DNA of 64,000 bases, from assembly GCA_011742915.1 (NCBI GenBank), contig JAAQTN010000014.1, forward strand, positions 48,261 through 112,260, written 5' to 3'. Below, one piece after another: positions 50,488 to 59,083 of the stretch. This DNA is from Billgrantia desiderata. Its GTDB lineage: Bacteria > Pseudomonadota > Gammaproteobacteria > Pseudomonadales > Halomonadaceae. The notes below the pieces were generated by a model. The model ran no database searches, was not told where the DNA came from, and saw only the letters and a list, made by a program, of their open reading frames with translations. Both the position numbers and the translations under genes were made by a program. Positions within the stretch are counted from its first letter, which is position 1. Each line of letters begins with the position of its first letter.

Positions 50488-51168
50488 ATGAACGATTTCT
50501 CACCTTCTGACTCCCGTGCCGTTGATTGCGGCACACCGCCGCTCACCCACCTGGGCGGTCACGACGTGCTCTTCGTCATGGCCGCCGAGGCCGAGTACGG
50601 CCCGCATCTCAGGCAGCGCTTCGCGCCGTTCATGACCGGCGTTGGCCCGGTGGAAGCTGCGGTTGAGCTCACCGCGGCACTGGCCGCGCACGCCCAGCAG
50701 GGGCGCCTGCCGGACCTGGTGGTGTCGCTGGGCTCGGCGGGCAGCCGGGTGCTGGAGCAGACCGAGATCTATCAGGCGACCTCCATTGCCTACCGCGATA
50801 TGGACGCCTCACCGCTGGGCTTCGAGAAGGGGATTACGCCCTTCCTCGACCTGCCGGCGATCCTGCCCCTACCGCTGCGCATTCCCGGCATTGCCGAGGT
50901 CACGCTCTCCACCGGCGCCAATATCGTCTCGGGCGAAGCCTATGCCGCCATCGCGGCGGATATGGTGGACATGGAGAGCTACGCCTGCCTGCGCGCCTGC
51001 ATGCGCTTCAACGTGCCGCTGATCGTGCTGCGCGGCATCTCGGACGGCAAGGCGGAGCTGCACCACGTCGACGACTGGACGGAGTACCTCCACATCATCG
51101 ACGAGAAGCTGGCCGCCGCCATGGATCGGCTCGGCGTGGCGCTGGCCGAGGGGCTGTTGGATCGCTGA
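50488..51168 (+). CDS. MTA/SAH nucleosidase family protein
   Basis: A 226-residue nucleoside phosphorylase-fold protein. HDVLFVMAAEAEYG has the catalytic-side Glu, MTGVGPVEAAVELTAALA is the phosphate-loop region, VDMESYACLRAC is the ribose-binding ME motif and VLRGISDGK holds the catalytic Asp. It should cleave methylthioadenosine and S-adenosylhomocysteine to adenine and a thioribose, recycling methionine and clearing SAM by-products. The start is uncertain (ATG at 50488, or upstream ATGs at 50455 and 50425; none has a strong ribosome site). Confidence 0.85.
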   Translation: MNDFSPSDSRAVDCGTPPLTHLGGHDVLFVMAAEAEYGPHLRQRFAPFMTGVGPVEAAVELTAALAAHAQQGRLPDLVVSLGSAGSRVLEQTEIYQATSIAYRDMDASPLGFEKGITPFLDLPAILPLPLRIPGIAEVTLSTGANIVSGEAYAAIAADMVDMESYACLRACMRFNVPLIVLRGISDGKAELHHVDDWTEYLHIIDEKLAAAMDRLGVALAEGLLDR

Positions 51169-51186
51169 CTCTCATGGGTGGCCGGG

Positions 51187-51528
51187 TCAGGTAGCTTCCG
51201 ACGCGGCTTCGCCCCCTTCCGGGCCATAGAAGAACACCCAGGTGGCGAAGTCGTCGGTGAAGTCTTCGAACCGGTGGACGACGCCCGCCGGCACGAACAG
51301 CACCTCACCGGCCTCGAAGGGCTGTCGGGTGTCACCGTTGACGAAATGGCCCGAGCCGGAGATGACGACATACACCTCGTCTCGGGTATGCGGCATTTGG
51401 CGATCCACTCCTTCCGGCTTGTAAATCTCGATTTGGAGCGAGCCGTGTCGGAATACCTCGGCAAAGGGCACACCGTTGTTGTCCTGCAACGTCTTCAATA
51501 CAGCCGATGGGATTAGGCGCTCCATCAT
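51187..51528 (-). CDS. Cupin-domain protein
   Basis: A 113-residue single-cupin barrel. The first motif is MPHTRDEVYVVISGSGHFVN and the second FVPAGVVHRFEDF. Metal-binding His residues are present. The function cannot be read from sequence. It is convergent with the nucleosidase gene, with only 18 bp between them. Confidence 0.82.
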   Translation of the reverse strand: MMERLIPSAVLKTLQDNNGVPFAEVFRHGSLQIEIYKPEGVDRQMPHTRDEVYVVISGSGHFVNGDTRQPFEAGEVLFVPAGVVHRFEDFTDDFATWVFFYGPEGGEAASEAT

Positions 51529-51564
51529 GGTTTCTCCGCGGTAAGGTTAAAGGCCCATATCCGC

Positions 51565-52719
51565 TCACTGGACAAGGGGCGGGCCGAAGCCCGTCACTCG
51601 GTAGCGCGTGCTTCGCCCGCCCCCCGGAAGTTTCTCCAGGCAGCCCTTGGCCAGCAGGTCGGAAAGATGGCGGGTGGCAGTGGCCTTGCTGACCTTGGCC
51701 ACCTTCTGATATTGGGCAGCACTGATCCCCCCTTCGAAGCCTCGCTCCCCTCCATCCAGCAGACGATTGAGCACCTTGACCTGTTCCGGCAACAGGCCGG
51801 CTTCGGCGAATCGCTGCCAGAAGCGTGTCTTGGCCAAGGTACGCTCGATGCCGGCGAGAGCATCTTCCAAGGTTTGCAGCAGGATATCGAGAAACCAGGC
51901 CAGCCAGTCGCTGAGATCCGTCGTACCACGCTGGCTGGTTTCAAGCACCCGGTAGTAGTCCTGCCGCTCAGCCAATATCGCAGCGGACATGGTATAGAGG
52001 CGGATGCTTTGTCGGTCGGCCTGGGCCAAGGCCCGGTCGGCAATGGCACGAGCCAGGCGGCCGTTACCGTCCTCGAAGGGGTGCAGGGTCACGAACCAGA
52101 AGTGGGCAATACCGGCACGCAGTAGAGGGTCCAGGGCCGGGTCGTGGCGGCTCGTGTCGAACCACGCCAGGAAGGCAGCCATTTCGTCCTCCAGCACCCG
52201 GCGAGGTGGGGCTTCGAAGTGCACCTTGGGCTTGTCGAGACGGCCAGAGACGACCTGCATCGGCTCTTCGCCCCGCCATTCCCCTACCCGCAGCCTGACC
52301 AGCGATGTCTCGGCATCGGGAAAAAGCCAGCGATGCCACTGGAAGAGCCGCGCGCGGGTCAGCGCCGTATCCGGCGAGCCGATGGCATCCATCATTATGT
52401 CGGCCAGGCCTTCCGAACGCGATGACACAGCCGTCGCCACGCCCGCCACACCGAGGCGTCGCGCCAGGGAGGAGCGTACCGAGGCGGCATTAAGGCGCTC
52501 TCCTTCGATGGCCGAGGAGGTAATGATGTTCTGCAGCAGCGTATCCAGCATTACTGCCGGATCGTTGTCGGCCGGCAGGGAACCTACTCTGCCCAGCAGC
52601 ATCCCGAGAGACCGCCAAGCTTCCTGAAGGCGAGGCTGGATCACGGCGGCCCGCCAGTGGAAAGCGGGCCAGTCGGGTTGCTGCCAGATCCAGAGTGGCG
52701 TCGTGTTTGAAGCGTTCAT
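51565..52719 (-). CDS. Fic family AMP-transferase with wHTH domain
   Basis: A 384-residue protein. A DUF4172-type N-terminus (WIWQQPDWPAFHWRAAVI) carries the inhibitory-helix motif S68-xxx-E72-G73 (SSAIEG). The Fic core has the complete active-site loop HPFEDGNGR at 213-221. A C-terminal winged helix (AAQYQKVAKVSKATATRHLS, then DLLAKGCLEKLPGGGRSTRY) ends it. So it should transfer AMP or another phosphate group to a protein and be autoinhibited in cis. AGGGTA lies 7 nt before the ATG. Two 29-bp palindromes lie upstream, so autoregulation by the wHTH is likely. Confidence 0.92.
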   Translation of the reverse strand: MNASNTTPLWIWQQPDWPAFHWRAAVIQPRLQEAWRSLGMLLGRVGSLPADNDPAVMLDTLLQNIITSSAIEGERLNAASVRSSLARRLGVAGVATAVSSRSEGLADIMMDAIGSPDTALTRARLFQWHRWLFPDAETSLVRLRVGEWRGEEPMQVVSGRLDKPKVHFEAPPRRVLEDEMAAFLAWFDTSRHDPALDPLLRAGIAHFWFVTLHPFEDGNGRLARAIADRALAQADRQSIRLYTMSAAILAERQDYYRVLETSQRGTTDLSDWLAWFLDILLQTLEDALAGIERTLAKTRFWQRFAEAGLLPEQVKVLNRLLDGGERGFEGGISAAQYQKVAKVSKATATRHLSDLLAKGCLEKLPGGGRSTRYRVTGFGPPLVQ

Positions 52720-52740
52720 GGCGGTACCCTGAATGACTGG

Positions 52741-52803
52741 TGAGCCGAATAACCCAATTATTCGGCTCACTATATGAGCCGAATTGTCGTCTCATTCGGC
52801 TCA
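52741..52803 (-). promoter_or_regulatory. Two 29-bp palindromes in the Fic gene promoter
   Basis: The half-site TGAGCCGAAT and its complement ATTCGGCTCA occur as two inverted pairs, at 52741-52769 (arms extended to 12 bp) and 52775-52803. Only five bases separate them, and on the minus strand a TATAGT sits in between, a likely -10. Binding at either would block the promoter. They start 22 bp upstream of the Fic ATG. Confidence 0.85.
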
Positions 52804-52834
52804 AGGGTCAACCAAGGCTTATTGCTGGTCTGGC

Positions 52835-53269
52835 TTAGACCAGGTGCGGCTCGAGCCAGCGCTTGAGCTGTGAGCCCTGCAACACCCCGGCCTGGCGGGC
52901 GACCTCACGCCCCTGCTTGAACACGATCAGCGTAGGAATGCTGCGGATGCCGAAACGCCCGGCCAGGCCCGGTTCCGCCTCGGTGTCGAGCTTGGCGAAG
53001 CGGATGCGCGGTTCCAGCTCGGCGGCGGCCTGGGCGAAGACCGGCGCCATCATCTTGCAGGGGCCACACCAGCCGGCCCAGAAGTCCACCACCACCGGCA
53101 GTTCGCTGCGCTCGATCAGCGCCGCGTAGTTGGCGCTGGTGAGCTCCAGCGGCGCCCCGGTGAACATTGGCTGTTTGCACTTGCCGCAGCGCGAGGCGGC
53201 CAGACGCGCCGTGGCCACGCGATTGATGGCCAGGCAGTGGGGGCAGGCCAGATGCAGGGAGTCGGACAT
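52835..53269 (-). CDS. trxC: Thioredoxin 2 (TrxC)
   Basis: A 144-residue cytosolic disulfide reductase. An N-terminal zinc ribbon (CPHC at 9-12 and CGKC) precedes a thioredoxin domain with the active site FWAGWCGPCKMMAP and cis-Pro segment SIPTLIVFKQG. The zinc ribbon distinguishes it from TrxA and is typical of TrxC. GGAG lies 7 nt upstream. It lies downstream of the Acg-type oxidoreductase gene on the same strand. Confidence 0.95.
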   Translation of the reverse strand: MSDSLHLACPHCLAINRVATARLAASRCGKCKQPMFTGAPLELTSANYAALIERSELPVVVDFWAGWCGPCKMMAPVFAQAAAELEPRIRFAKLDTEAEPGLAGRFGIRSIPTLIVFKQGREVARQAGVLQGSQLKRWLEPHLV

Positions 53270-53340
53270 GGCTGGGCTCCGGGATAGACAGGGTTGGTGA
53301 GGATATGGAGGCATCAGGCTGGAAGTAAAGCCAGGCAGGG

Positions 53341-54360
53341 CTATGGGATAAGGACCGCTTCCACCGGCCGCCTCAGCGAGCGCGGCATCGCCTTGCCCCG
53401 GCCGAACCGCACCACCAGGTCGGGACGCCCACCGACGATACCCAGGGCCTCGGCGAACGCCGGGCGCACGCTGGTCTCTTCGACCGGCTGGTTGATGAAG
53501 GCGTTGCAGATACCGAGTGCCGTCGCCTGCAAGGCGAAACGCTGATAGCAGCGCCCGGCTTCCACCCAGTGCGCCTTGTCGTCGGCTTGCGAGATGAACA
53601 CGGCAATGCCGGCGGAGCTGCGCACCTGGCGGGCGACCTTGGCGTTCTCGATACCTTGCCGAAACAGGACACGGAATAGCCATCTGCCCAGCCAGCGCGG
53701 CGTGGCCGGGCTTCCCATCGCACGCGCGAAGAGGCCGTCCCCGGCTTCGAGCGCCTCGTGCTCGCCAAAGCGGATCCAGGCCTCGAGCTCCTGCCTGAAT
53801 GCCCGATTGGCGATTTGCCGGCTGCTGGCCTGGAGCACGAATCCCAGCACTTGCTCTATCGCCGGTCGCTCGGTCAGCAGGCTGATGGAGACCCCATTTC
53901 CGGTTCCGGCGCCCTGGAGCAGGTAGAGTTCCTGGTCGGTAACGGGCAAGCCGTTGTAGTCGGAGCGGGTGCACTGCCGCGCCGGGATCGCCTCGAACAG
54001 CGGTGAGCGCTCCGGTTGGCAGGGCGTCAGCGTGACATGCACCTCCCCCGCCCCTTCGGCATGGAAGGTAACCTCGCCCTGCATGCCGAACGCCCGTGCC
54101 GCCAGGCTCAGGTTCTCGGCGGCGCAGCCCAGCGAGACGTAGAGGTGATGGTCGTCCGGGTCTACCACCGGGGTACGCCGGCTGAGGTCCGGCAGGATGG
54201 CGATGGCCTCGTCGGTGGCGCGAAAGCGCCAGCACTGAGTGTTGTGGCCGGAAGGGGCCAGGGTGGCATAGCGTATGAGTTCGTTCAGCCGAGCGACATG
54301 ATCGGCCGTTTGCCCATTACCATGGCGCCACAGACTCGCCACTACCTGTTTGTAGTTCAT
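53341..54360 (-). CDS. Acg-like nitroreductase family protein
   Basis: A 339-residue FMN-binding nitroreductase-like protein of the Acg/Rv2032 type. LNELIRYATLAPSGHNTQCW is the N-terminal FMN/active-site segment, and LYVSLGCAAENLSLAARAFG and ALQATALGICNAFINQP match later parts. It is longer than NfsB-type enzymes and may have lost classic nitroreductase activity, as Acg proteins do. The start at 54360 is used because the family match begins there; a G-rich stretch (GGGGGC) lies upstream. It is upstream of trxC on the same strand. Confidence 0.83.
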   Translation of the reverse strand: MNYKQVVASLWRHGNGQTADHVARLNELIRYATLAPSGHNTQCWRFRATDEAIAILPDLSRRTPVVDPDDHHLYVSLGCAAENLSLAARAFGMQGEVTFHAEGAGEVHVTLTPCQPERSPLFEAIPARQCTRSDYNGLPVTDQELYLLQGAGTGNGVSISLLTERPAIEQVLGFVLQASSRQIANRAFRQELEAWIRFGEHEALEAGDGLFARAMGSPATPRWLGRWLFRVLFRQGIENAKVARQVRSSAGIAVFISQADDKAHWVEAGRCYQRFALQATALGICNAFINQPVEETSVRPAFAEALGIVGGRPDLVVRFGRGKAMPRSLRRPVEAVLIP

Positions 54361-54652
54361 CGTCTGCCCCCACCCTGCTCCACCCACCCTGACGAAGCCC
54401 CTCTGCTTGCCCCAGTTTAGCGGGTGCGGATCCAGGTGGCGCCTGGTAAGTGCCCAGAAGCCAGAAACGAGGATATACGGAGTGAGTTGAGCCTCGCTCC
54501 GCGCGGGTTTGCCGTCGTCGCCCGGGTGTGCGTGCGGGTGTGCGTGGATAGCGGACATCTTTTCATTGAGCCCGCCGCCTTGCCTCAGGCAGGATGGGGG
54601 GTAGGAAGCTGGTTGGTAGAGACAAGCAACGGCATACCGCTGGAGGAGCCAC

Positions 54653-54988
54653 ATGCAACCGCTGAGCTACTACTACTACAACGTGCTGGAAGGTCTCGAA
54701 AAGCCGTGCGACGTGCCGGCGACCCAGCTACAGGAAGGCTACGATATCCTGTATCGACACGGCGGGCGTATCGAAATGGACCTGATGCGCAAGGCCGAGA
54801 ATAGCAATGCCCAGGGTAAGCCCTACCACTGGTACGAGGCCTTGGACGAAGAGCAGCGGGCGAAACTGCACAAGGCCCTGGATGAGGAAAACCCCGCCAA
54901 GATTCTCAAGGTCATTCAGCGCAACGGCTATGCCGGCGTGCTCTATCACCATGCCTGGCACCACTTCCGGGAGTCGGGCGCCGCTTAG
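54653..54988 (+). CDS. Conserved small hypothetical protein
   Basis: A 111-residue acidic soluble protein. I do not recognise a family. It is Tyr- and His-rich, with SYYYYNVLEGLEKP at the start, KPYHWYEALDEEQRAKLHKA in the middle and YAGVLYHHAWHHFRESG at the end. The His cluster may bind a metal, but no defined motif is visible. GGAGGAG lies right before the ATG, so translation is likely. It is flanked by a terminator. Confidence 0.6.
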   Translation: MQPLSYYYYNVLEGLEKPCDVPATQLQEGYDILYRHGGRIEMDLMRKAENSNAQGKPYHWYEALDEEQRAKLHKALDEENPAKILKVIQRNGYAGVLYHHAWHHFRESGAA

Positions 54989-55057
54989 GGACCGACAAAG
55001 GATTTACCAGCACGTCGACCAAGAGTGCCGACTGCTTGATAAGCAAGTCTTGACGTG

Positions 55058-55088
55058 AAGGGCCGCTTTCCCGAGGAAAGCGGCCCTT
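55058..55088 (+). terminator. Probable terminator after the hypothetical gene
   Basis: AAGGGCCGCTTTCC and GGAAAGCGGCCCTT are perfect 14-bp arms around CGA. The following CTGCTTT is only weakly T-rich. It lies 70 bp after the gene and may also insulate the TetR promoter. Confidence 0.7.
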
Positions 55089-55142
55089 CTGCTTTGCATT
55101 GACACACCACGCTCTGCTGGTCTTAGATAGACTCTATTTTAG

Positions 55143-55156
55143 ATAGATCGGTCTAT
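55143..55156. promoter_or_regulatory. TetR operator candidate
   Basis: ATAGA and TCTAT flank TCGG, 30 bp upstream of the TetR start, within a longer ATAGA/TATA-rich stretch. A TTGACA (55099-55104) lies upstream with a TAGATA about 19 bp later. The TetR protein probably binds here to repress itself and the MFS gene. Confidence 0.6.
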
Positions 55157-55186
55157 ATAGATATCGAGATTCAGGAGCGCCATCGA

Positions 55187-55753
55187 ATGCCCGCTTCCAA
55201 GCGCGACCATCTGCTCGCCACGGCCGAGCGCCTTTTCTATGAGCAGGGCTTTCATGCCACCGGCATCGACCGCATCGTGGCGGCGGCCGGGGTGGTACGC
55301 ATGACACTCTACAACCACTTCGCCTCCAAGGAGGCGCTGGTCGCGGCGGTGCTGCAGGCGCGCCATGAGCGCTTCGTCGCCAGTCTCGATGCGGCCACTG
55401 CCGACGCCCCACCCGGCCAGGCGACACGAGCTCTGGTCGAAGCCCATGGCCGTTGGCTGGAACACAGCAGCCAGCATGGCTGCATCATGGTCAAGGCAAT
55501 GGGTGAGTTTGCCGAGCACAGCGCCGAGGTTCATGCGCTGGCGATCTCCGCCAAGCGTGACCTGCTGGCACGCATCGAAGCCGCTGTGGCACGCGATGGT
55601 CTGGATCATCACGCCGACTTGGCGCGACGCCTCTTCGTGGTACTGGAGGGCAGCAACACAGCGGTGGTGCTACTGGGCATGCAGCCAGCTCTGTCTGACA
55701 CCCGGGCGGTGGTCGATGCCCTGCTCAACGCGGCTCGGAGCGTGAGCTCATGA
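55187..55753 (+). CDS. TetR-family repressor
   Basis: A 188-residue repressor. The HTH (GFHATGIDRIVAAAGVVRMT, then LYNHFASKEALVAAVL) is followed by an all-helical ligand domain with HSSQHGCIMVKAMGEFAEHS. It overlaps the MFS gene by ATGA (55750-55753) and so is co-translated with the transporter it probably represses. The ligand should be a substrate of that transporter. Confidence 0.92.
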   Translation: MPASKRDHLLATAERLFYEQGFHATGIDRIVAAAGVVRMTLYNHFASKEALVAAVLQARHERFVASLDAATADAPPGQATRALVEAHGRWLEHSSQHGCIMVKAMGEFAEHSAEVHALAISAKRDLLARIEAAVARDGLDHHADLARRLFVVLEGSNTAVVLLGMQPALSDTRAVVDALLNAARSVSS

Positions 55754-56934
55754 GGCCCCTTTCCGCTCTTGGCATGGCCGCCCTCGGCAGCGGGGTCATC
55801 GCCATCACCTACGGGCTGGCCCGCTTCGTGTTCGGCCTGTTCCTGCCTGCGATGCGCGACGAACTGTCGATTTCTTCGAGCATGGCCGGCGTGATCGGTG
55901 CTCTACCGTTCCTGAGCTTCGTCTTTGCCATCCTCGCCGCCCCCTGGGTGACACAGCACCTCGGGGTTCGCCGAGCCGGTATCGCGGCGGCCGCCTTGGC
56001 CGGGATCGGGTTGATCATGATCGCCCTGGCGCCTTCCGCATTGCTGCTGGCCGTCGGCGTGCTGATCTGCGGTATCAGTACCGGCCTTTCCTCACCGGCA
56101 ATGGCGGAAGCGGTTTCCCGGGTCGTGCCATCCAGGCTGCGTGGGCGGGTCAACGCAACCATCAACGCGGGCACCAGTGTGGGCATCGCGCTGGCCATGC
56201 CCGCGGTGCTGATCTGGGCGGAAGCCTGGCGCAGCGCCTATGTCGGCTTCGCCGCCTTGGCGGCCCTGGGCGCACTGGCGGCCTTCCTTTTCTTGCCCCG
56301 GGACGATCGCCCTGCCCAGTCATCGCTGCCTTCCCTCGCATCACTGCCGGTGAGCCGTGAGCAGTGGCACGGCATCACTCGGCTGAGCGGCCTGGCCGCC
56401 GGCATGGGGTGCGTTAGTGCAGCTTACTGGGTGTTTGCTCCCGATGCGGCGATCGCCGCGGGGGGCTTGGGATCGAGCCAGACCGCCTGGATGTGGCTGG
56501 CAGTCGGCCTCGGCGGGCTGACAGGTGGCAGCGCCGGCGATCTCATCGCGCGATTCGGGTCGGTGTTCAGCCATGCCGCTGGCTTGGTGGCGCTCTCCGC
56601 CGGTCTGGTTCTGCTGGCCCTCGCCCCAGGCCATTTCCCTCTCGCCCTTGCTTCTGCGGCCCTGTTCGGCGCCGGGTACATGACCCTGACCGGGTTCTAT
56701 CTGGTCAGGGGAATCGAGATCATGGAAGAGGCGCCCGCCTTCGGCCCGGTGCTGCCACTGCTCGCCACCTCGGTCGGCCAGGTCGCCGGCTCCCCGCTGG
56801 CCGGCTGGCTGGTCGGGGCAGATGGCCATGGCACCACCTTCCTGCTCTTCGCCGCCCTGGGCCTTGCCGTCGCCGGGCTGGGTTCGTGGCTGCTGAAAGA
56901 GAGAGTCGCCGCCGATTCGCGCGCGCCGGGGTAG
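55750..56934 (+). CDS. MFS transporter (YbfB/YjiJ-like)
   Basis: A 394-residue major facilitator protein with 12 hydrophobic helices. GLARFVFGLFLPAMRDELSI and VSRVVPSRLRGRVNATINAG are typical of the YbfB/YjiJ group. It is coupled to a TetR repressor gene, so export of a toxic compound is the simple reading. No substrate can be named. Confidence 0.88.
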   Translation: MRPLSALGMAALGSGVIAITYGLARFVFGLFLPAMRDELSISSSMAGVIGALPFLSFVFAILAAPWVTQHLGVRRAGIAAAALAGIGLIMIALAPSALLLAVGVLICGISTGLSSPAMAEAVSRVVPSRLRGRVNATINAGTSVGIALAMPAVLIWAEAWRSAYVGFAALAALGALAAFLFLPRDDRPAQSSLPSLASLPVSREQWHGITRLSGLAAGMGCVSAAYWVFAPDAAIAAGGLGSSQTAWMWLAVGLGGLTGGSAGDLIARFGSVFSHAAGLVALSAGLVLLALAPGHFPLALASAALFGAGYMTLTGFYLVRGIEIMEEAPAFGPVLPLLATSVGQVAGSPLAGWLVGADGHGTTFLLFAALGLAVAGLGSWLLKERVAADSRAPG

Positions 56935-56950
56935 TCAGTCGTCGAGAGCG

Positions 56951-57166
56951 CTAGTGACCGATCTTGGTCAGCGCCGAGTCCTTGTGCATGGCAATGTGAT
57001 CGGTCTTGTCGCTCTTGATCTCGTATTGCGGCTCGTCTTCGCTGGCGTGGCGCTTGTGTCCCTTGTACTCCGTATCCCGAGTGTGAACGCGGATGATCTT
57101 GCCGCTCACCCGGCCCGCCTCGGAGTTCCAGCTCACGTGATCGCCTACCTTGAAACGCTTGGCCAT
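56951..57166 (-). CDS. DUF2945 / HVA1 tudor-like protein
   Basis: A 71-residue basic protein. KRFKVGDHVSWNSEAGRVSG and the later YEIKSDKTDHIAMHKDSALT match the small hypervirulence-associated tudor-domain family, whose function is unknown. The start at 57166 has a very strong AAGGAGG upstream. It is convergent with the MFS gene. Confidence 0.85.
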   Translation of the reverse strand: MAKRFKVGDHVSWNSEAGRVSGKIIRVHTRDTEYKGHKRHASEDEPQYEIKSDKTDHIAMHKDSALTKIGH

Positions 57167-57236
57167 GGTCCACCCCTCCTTCCTTGGGGAATGATCAACG
57201 AGCTGAAGCATAGCCCAGACCGCCGCGGCCTACTGT

Positions 57237-57599
57237 CTACTGGCCTTCTGTCACGACGGCCTTGGCATCATCGAATGCCAGGTATTCCGCAATCGTCTCC
57301 ATGCCTTCCAGCGGCCGCTCGTAGCTCCACGCTACATCGGCATTGGCGCCGAACGAGAAGTAGGCGGCATCGCCCTTGAACGGGCAGTGGGTCACGGTCT
57401 CGGAGCGGGTCAGCCGCTCCATTCGCACGTCTTCGCGGGGAACGTAGAGCCGTGGCGGGTAGCCGCGTTCGCGCAGCTCGAGAGCGCGGGTGGTATCGGC
57501 AAGCAAGGTGCCGCCGATAGATACCTGCACTCGGTGCTGCTGCGGATTCAGAGTGATACGGGGCTCGGTAGAGGTCATCGCTGAGGTTTCGCACTTCAT
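57237..57599 (-). CDS. DUF427 family protein
   Basis: A 120-residue protein. RALELRERGYPPRLYVPRED and HCPFKGDAAYFSFGA with AWSYERPLEGM are the DUF427 signatures. The family has a small beta fold and no agreed role. The start may be 57599 or 57578. It lies 70 bp upstream of the DUF2945 gene on the same strand. Confidence 0.85.
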   Translation of the reverse strand: MKCETSAMTSTEPRITLNPQQHRVQVSIGGTLLADTTRALELRERGYPPRLYVPREDVRMERLTRSETVTHCPFKGDAAYFSFGANADVAWSYERPLEGMETIAEYLAFDDAKAVVTEGQ

Positions 57600-57733
57600 G
57601 TATTTCACGCCCTCAGCATAGCCTACCATGGGGTAGCGAAACCCCCGGCATGCCAGCAGTTACATACAAGGCAGCGCCCTCTGGTGCGCCTAGCATGAAC
57701 ATGACCCCTGCCAAGAACAACGAGGACATGACC

Positions 57734-58228
57734 ATGCGTAGCCTGCAGCAATTTCTCGACGACTACGGCGAGAGCCATCGCCATCCGGTGAACCAGTGGG
57801 TACATATCGTCTGCGTGCCGGCCATTCTGTTTTCCACCCTGGGGCTGCTGTGGCTGGTGCCGCTTGGTCGCTGGCTGGGCCTGGATGGCGGCGCCGCCGA
57901 GTGGGTAAATGGCGCCACCCTGCTGGGCGTGCTGGCCGGCCTGGTCTATCTGCGCCTCTCCTTCGGCGTGTTGCTGATGATGGTGGCCTGGTTCGCCATT
58001 TCAGTGGTTGGCATTCTCGCCATCCTGAGCGCGGGGTGGTCGCTGTTCTGGATCTCGCTGATCGTCTGGGTGGCGGCATGGGCGTTGCAGGTGTGGGGGC
58101 ACAAGGTGGAAGGCAAGAAACCGTCGTTCGTCGAAGATGTGGTCTTTCTGCTGATCGGTCCGATTTTCGTCACCTTCGAAGTGGCGCACAGACTGGGTCT
58201 GCGCGTGCCGCGCCCGGCCGGGCATTGA
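57734..58228 (+). CDS. DUF962 / Mpo1-like membrane protein
   Basis: A 164-residue membrane protein with four helices. ESHRHPVNQWVHIVCVPAIL and WALQVWGHKVEGKKPSF hold the conserved His residues of the Mpo1-like family, whose yeast member is an Fe2+-dependent 2-hydroxy fatty-acid dioxygenase. A lipid alpha-oxidation role is possible. The ATG at 57734 has GAGGA 7 nt upstream; an ATG at 57728 is too close to it. Confidence 0.82.
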   Translation: MRSLQQFLDDYGESHRHPVNQWVHIVCVPAILFSTLGLLWLVPLGRWLGLDGGAAEWVNGATLLGVLAGLVYLRLSFGVLLMMVAWFAISVVGILAILSAGWSLFWISLIVWVAAWALQVWGHKVEGKKPSFVEDVVFLLIGPIFVTFEVAHRLGLRVPRPAGH

Positions 58229-58300
58229 ACCGACCGTATCGGCGTCCGCTTCCTGAATGGCGTATCCTCGGCTTTATTTGCTGATTGCCACGGATCGCCT

Positions 58301-59065
58301 GTGACGGATATCTCGCCGGTACGCGGCACCCTTTACCTCTGGCACGACCGCTGGATGCTGCTCGGCCACCTGCCGGCCAACCGGGTGCACCGGCACGTCA
58401 GCGCATCGCAGTTGCTGGGGCTGGATGGGACATTCGAGCTGGAAGTGAACGGTTCGCGCCACCTAACCCGTGCGGCGTTGGTGGCACCGGACGTACCCCA
58501 GGCGCTGAACCCGGGGCAAACCACCATGCTGGTGGCCCAGCTCGACCCGGACAGCGATGCCTGGCGCCGCCTGGCAGGCAGCCTGGCAGGACGCGCCAGC
58601 ATGGATCTGCCGTTGGCCGAGAAACAGGCCTGGGCACTGGCCCACAGCGCCGATTGCCGCACCCTCTCAGCCAATCTGGCGCAATACCTGGCCGCTACCG
58701 GCGGGCCGCCACTGCCGCTGGATGCGCGCATCGCAGATATCTGCCACCACTTGCGCGCGACCCTGCCGGAGCGGCTGGATGCCGCGGCGCTGGCCGAACG
58801 CGCCGGCATCTCCGCCTCGCGACTCACGCATCTGTTTCGCGAGCAGACCGGCGTGACGCTGCGACGCTTCCTGCTGTACCTGAAGATCACCCGCGCCATG
58901 GCCCGCTGGCAGCCGGGCATGACCCTCTCCACCCTGGCCGCGGAAGCCGGCTTCTACGATCAGCCGCACCTGGTGCGCACGGCCCGCGATATGTTCGATG
59001 CCCTGCCCTCGGCCTATATCGGTACGGGGGAGTTTCGTATCTGCCGCTGCAGCGAAGCTGATTGA
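58301..59065 (+). CDS. AraC-family regulator
   Basis: A 254-residue regulator. The N-terminal part (to about 130) is a cupin-like sensor with HLPANRVHRHVSASQLLGL; the C-terminal AraC domain (about 145-245) contains LDAAALAERAGISASRLTHL and LAAEAGFYDQPHLVRTARDM. The start is GTG at 58301 and has only a weak ribosome site. The target is unknown; it lies downstream of the Mpo1-like gene and convergent with the NfsA gene. Confidence 0.87.
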   Translation: MTDISPVRGTLYLWHDRWMLLGHLPANRVHRHVSASQLLGLDGTFELEVNGSRHLTRAALVAPDVPQALNPGQTTMLVAQLDPDSDAWRRLAGSLAGRASMDLPLAEKQAWALAHSADCRTLSANLAQYLAATGGPPLPLDARIADICHHLRATLPERLDAAALAERAGISASRLTHLFREQTGVTLRRFLLYLKITRAMARWQPGMTLSTLAAEAGFYDQPHLVRTARDMFDALPSAYIGTGEFRICRCSEAD

Positions 59066-59083
59066 GCGGCAGCGGCGATTGGC

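Noticed and set aside
52835-54235. A 466-codon frame including thioredoxin 2
   Set aside because: Its N-terminal 320 codons are a shadow of the Acg-like nitroreductase gene; TrxC starts at 53269 with a good ribosome site.
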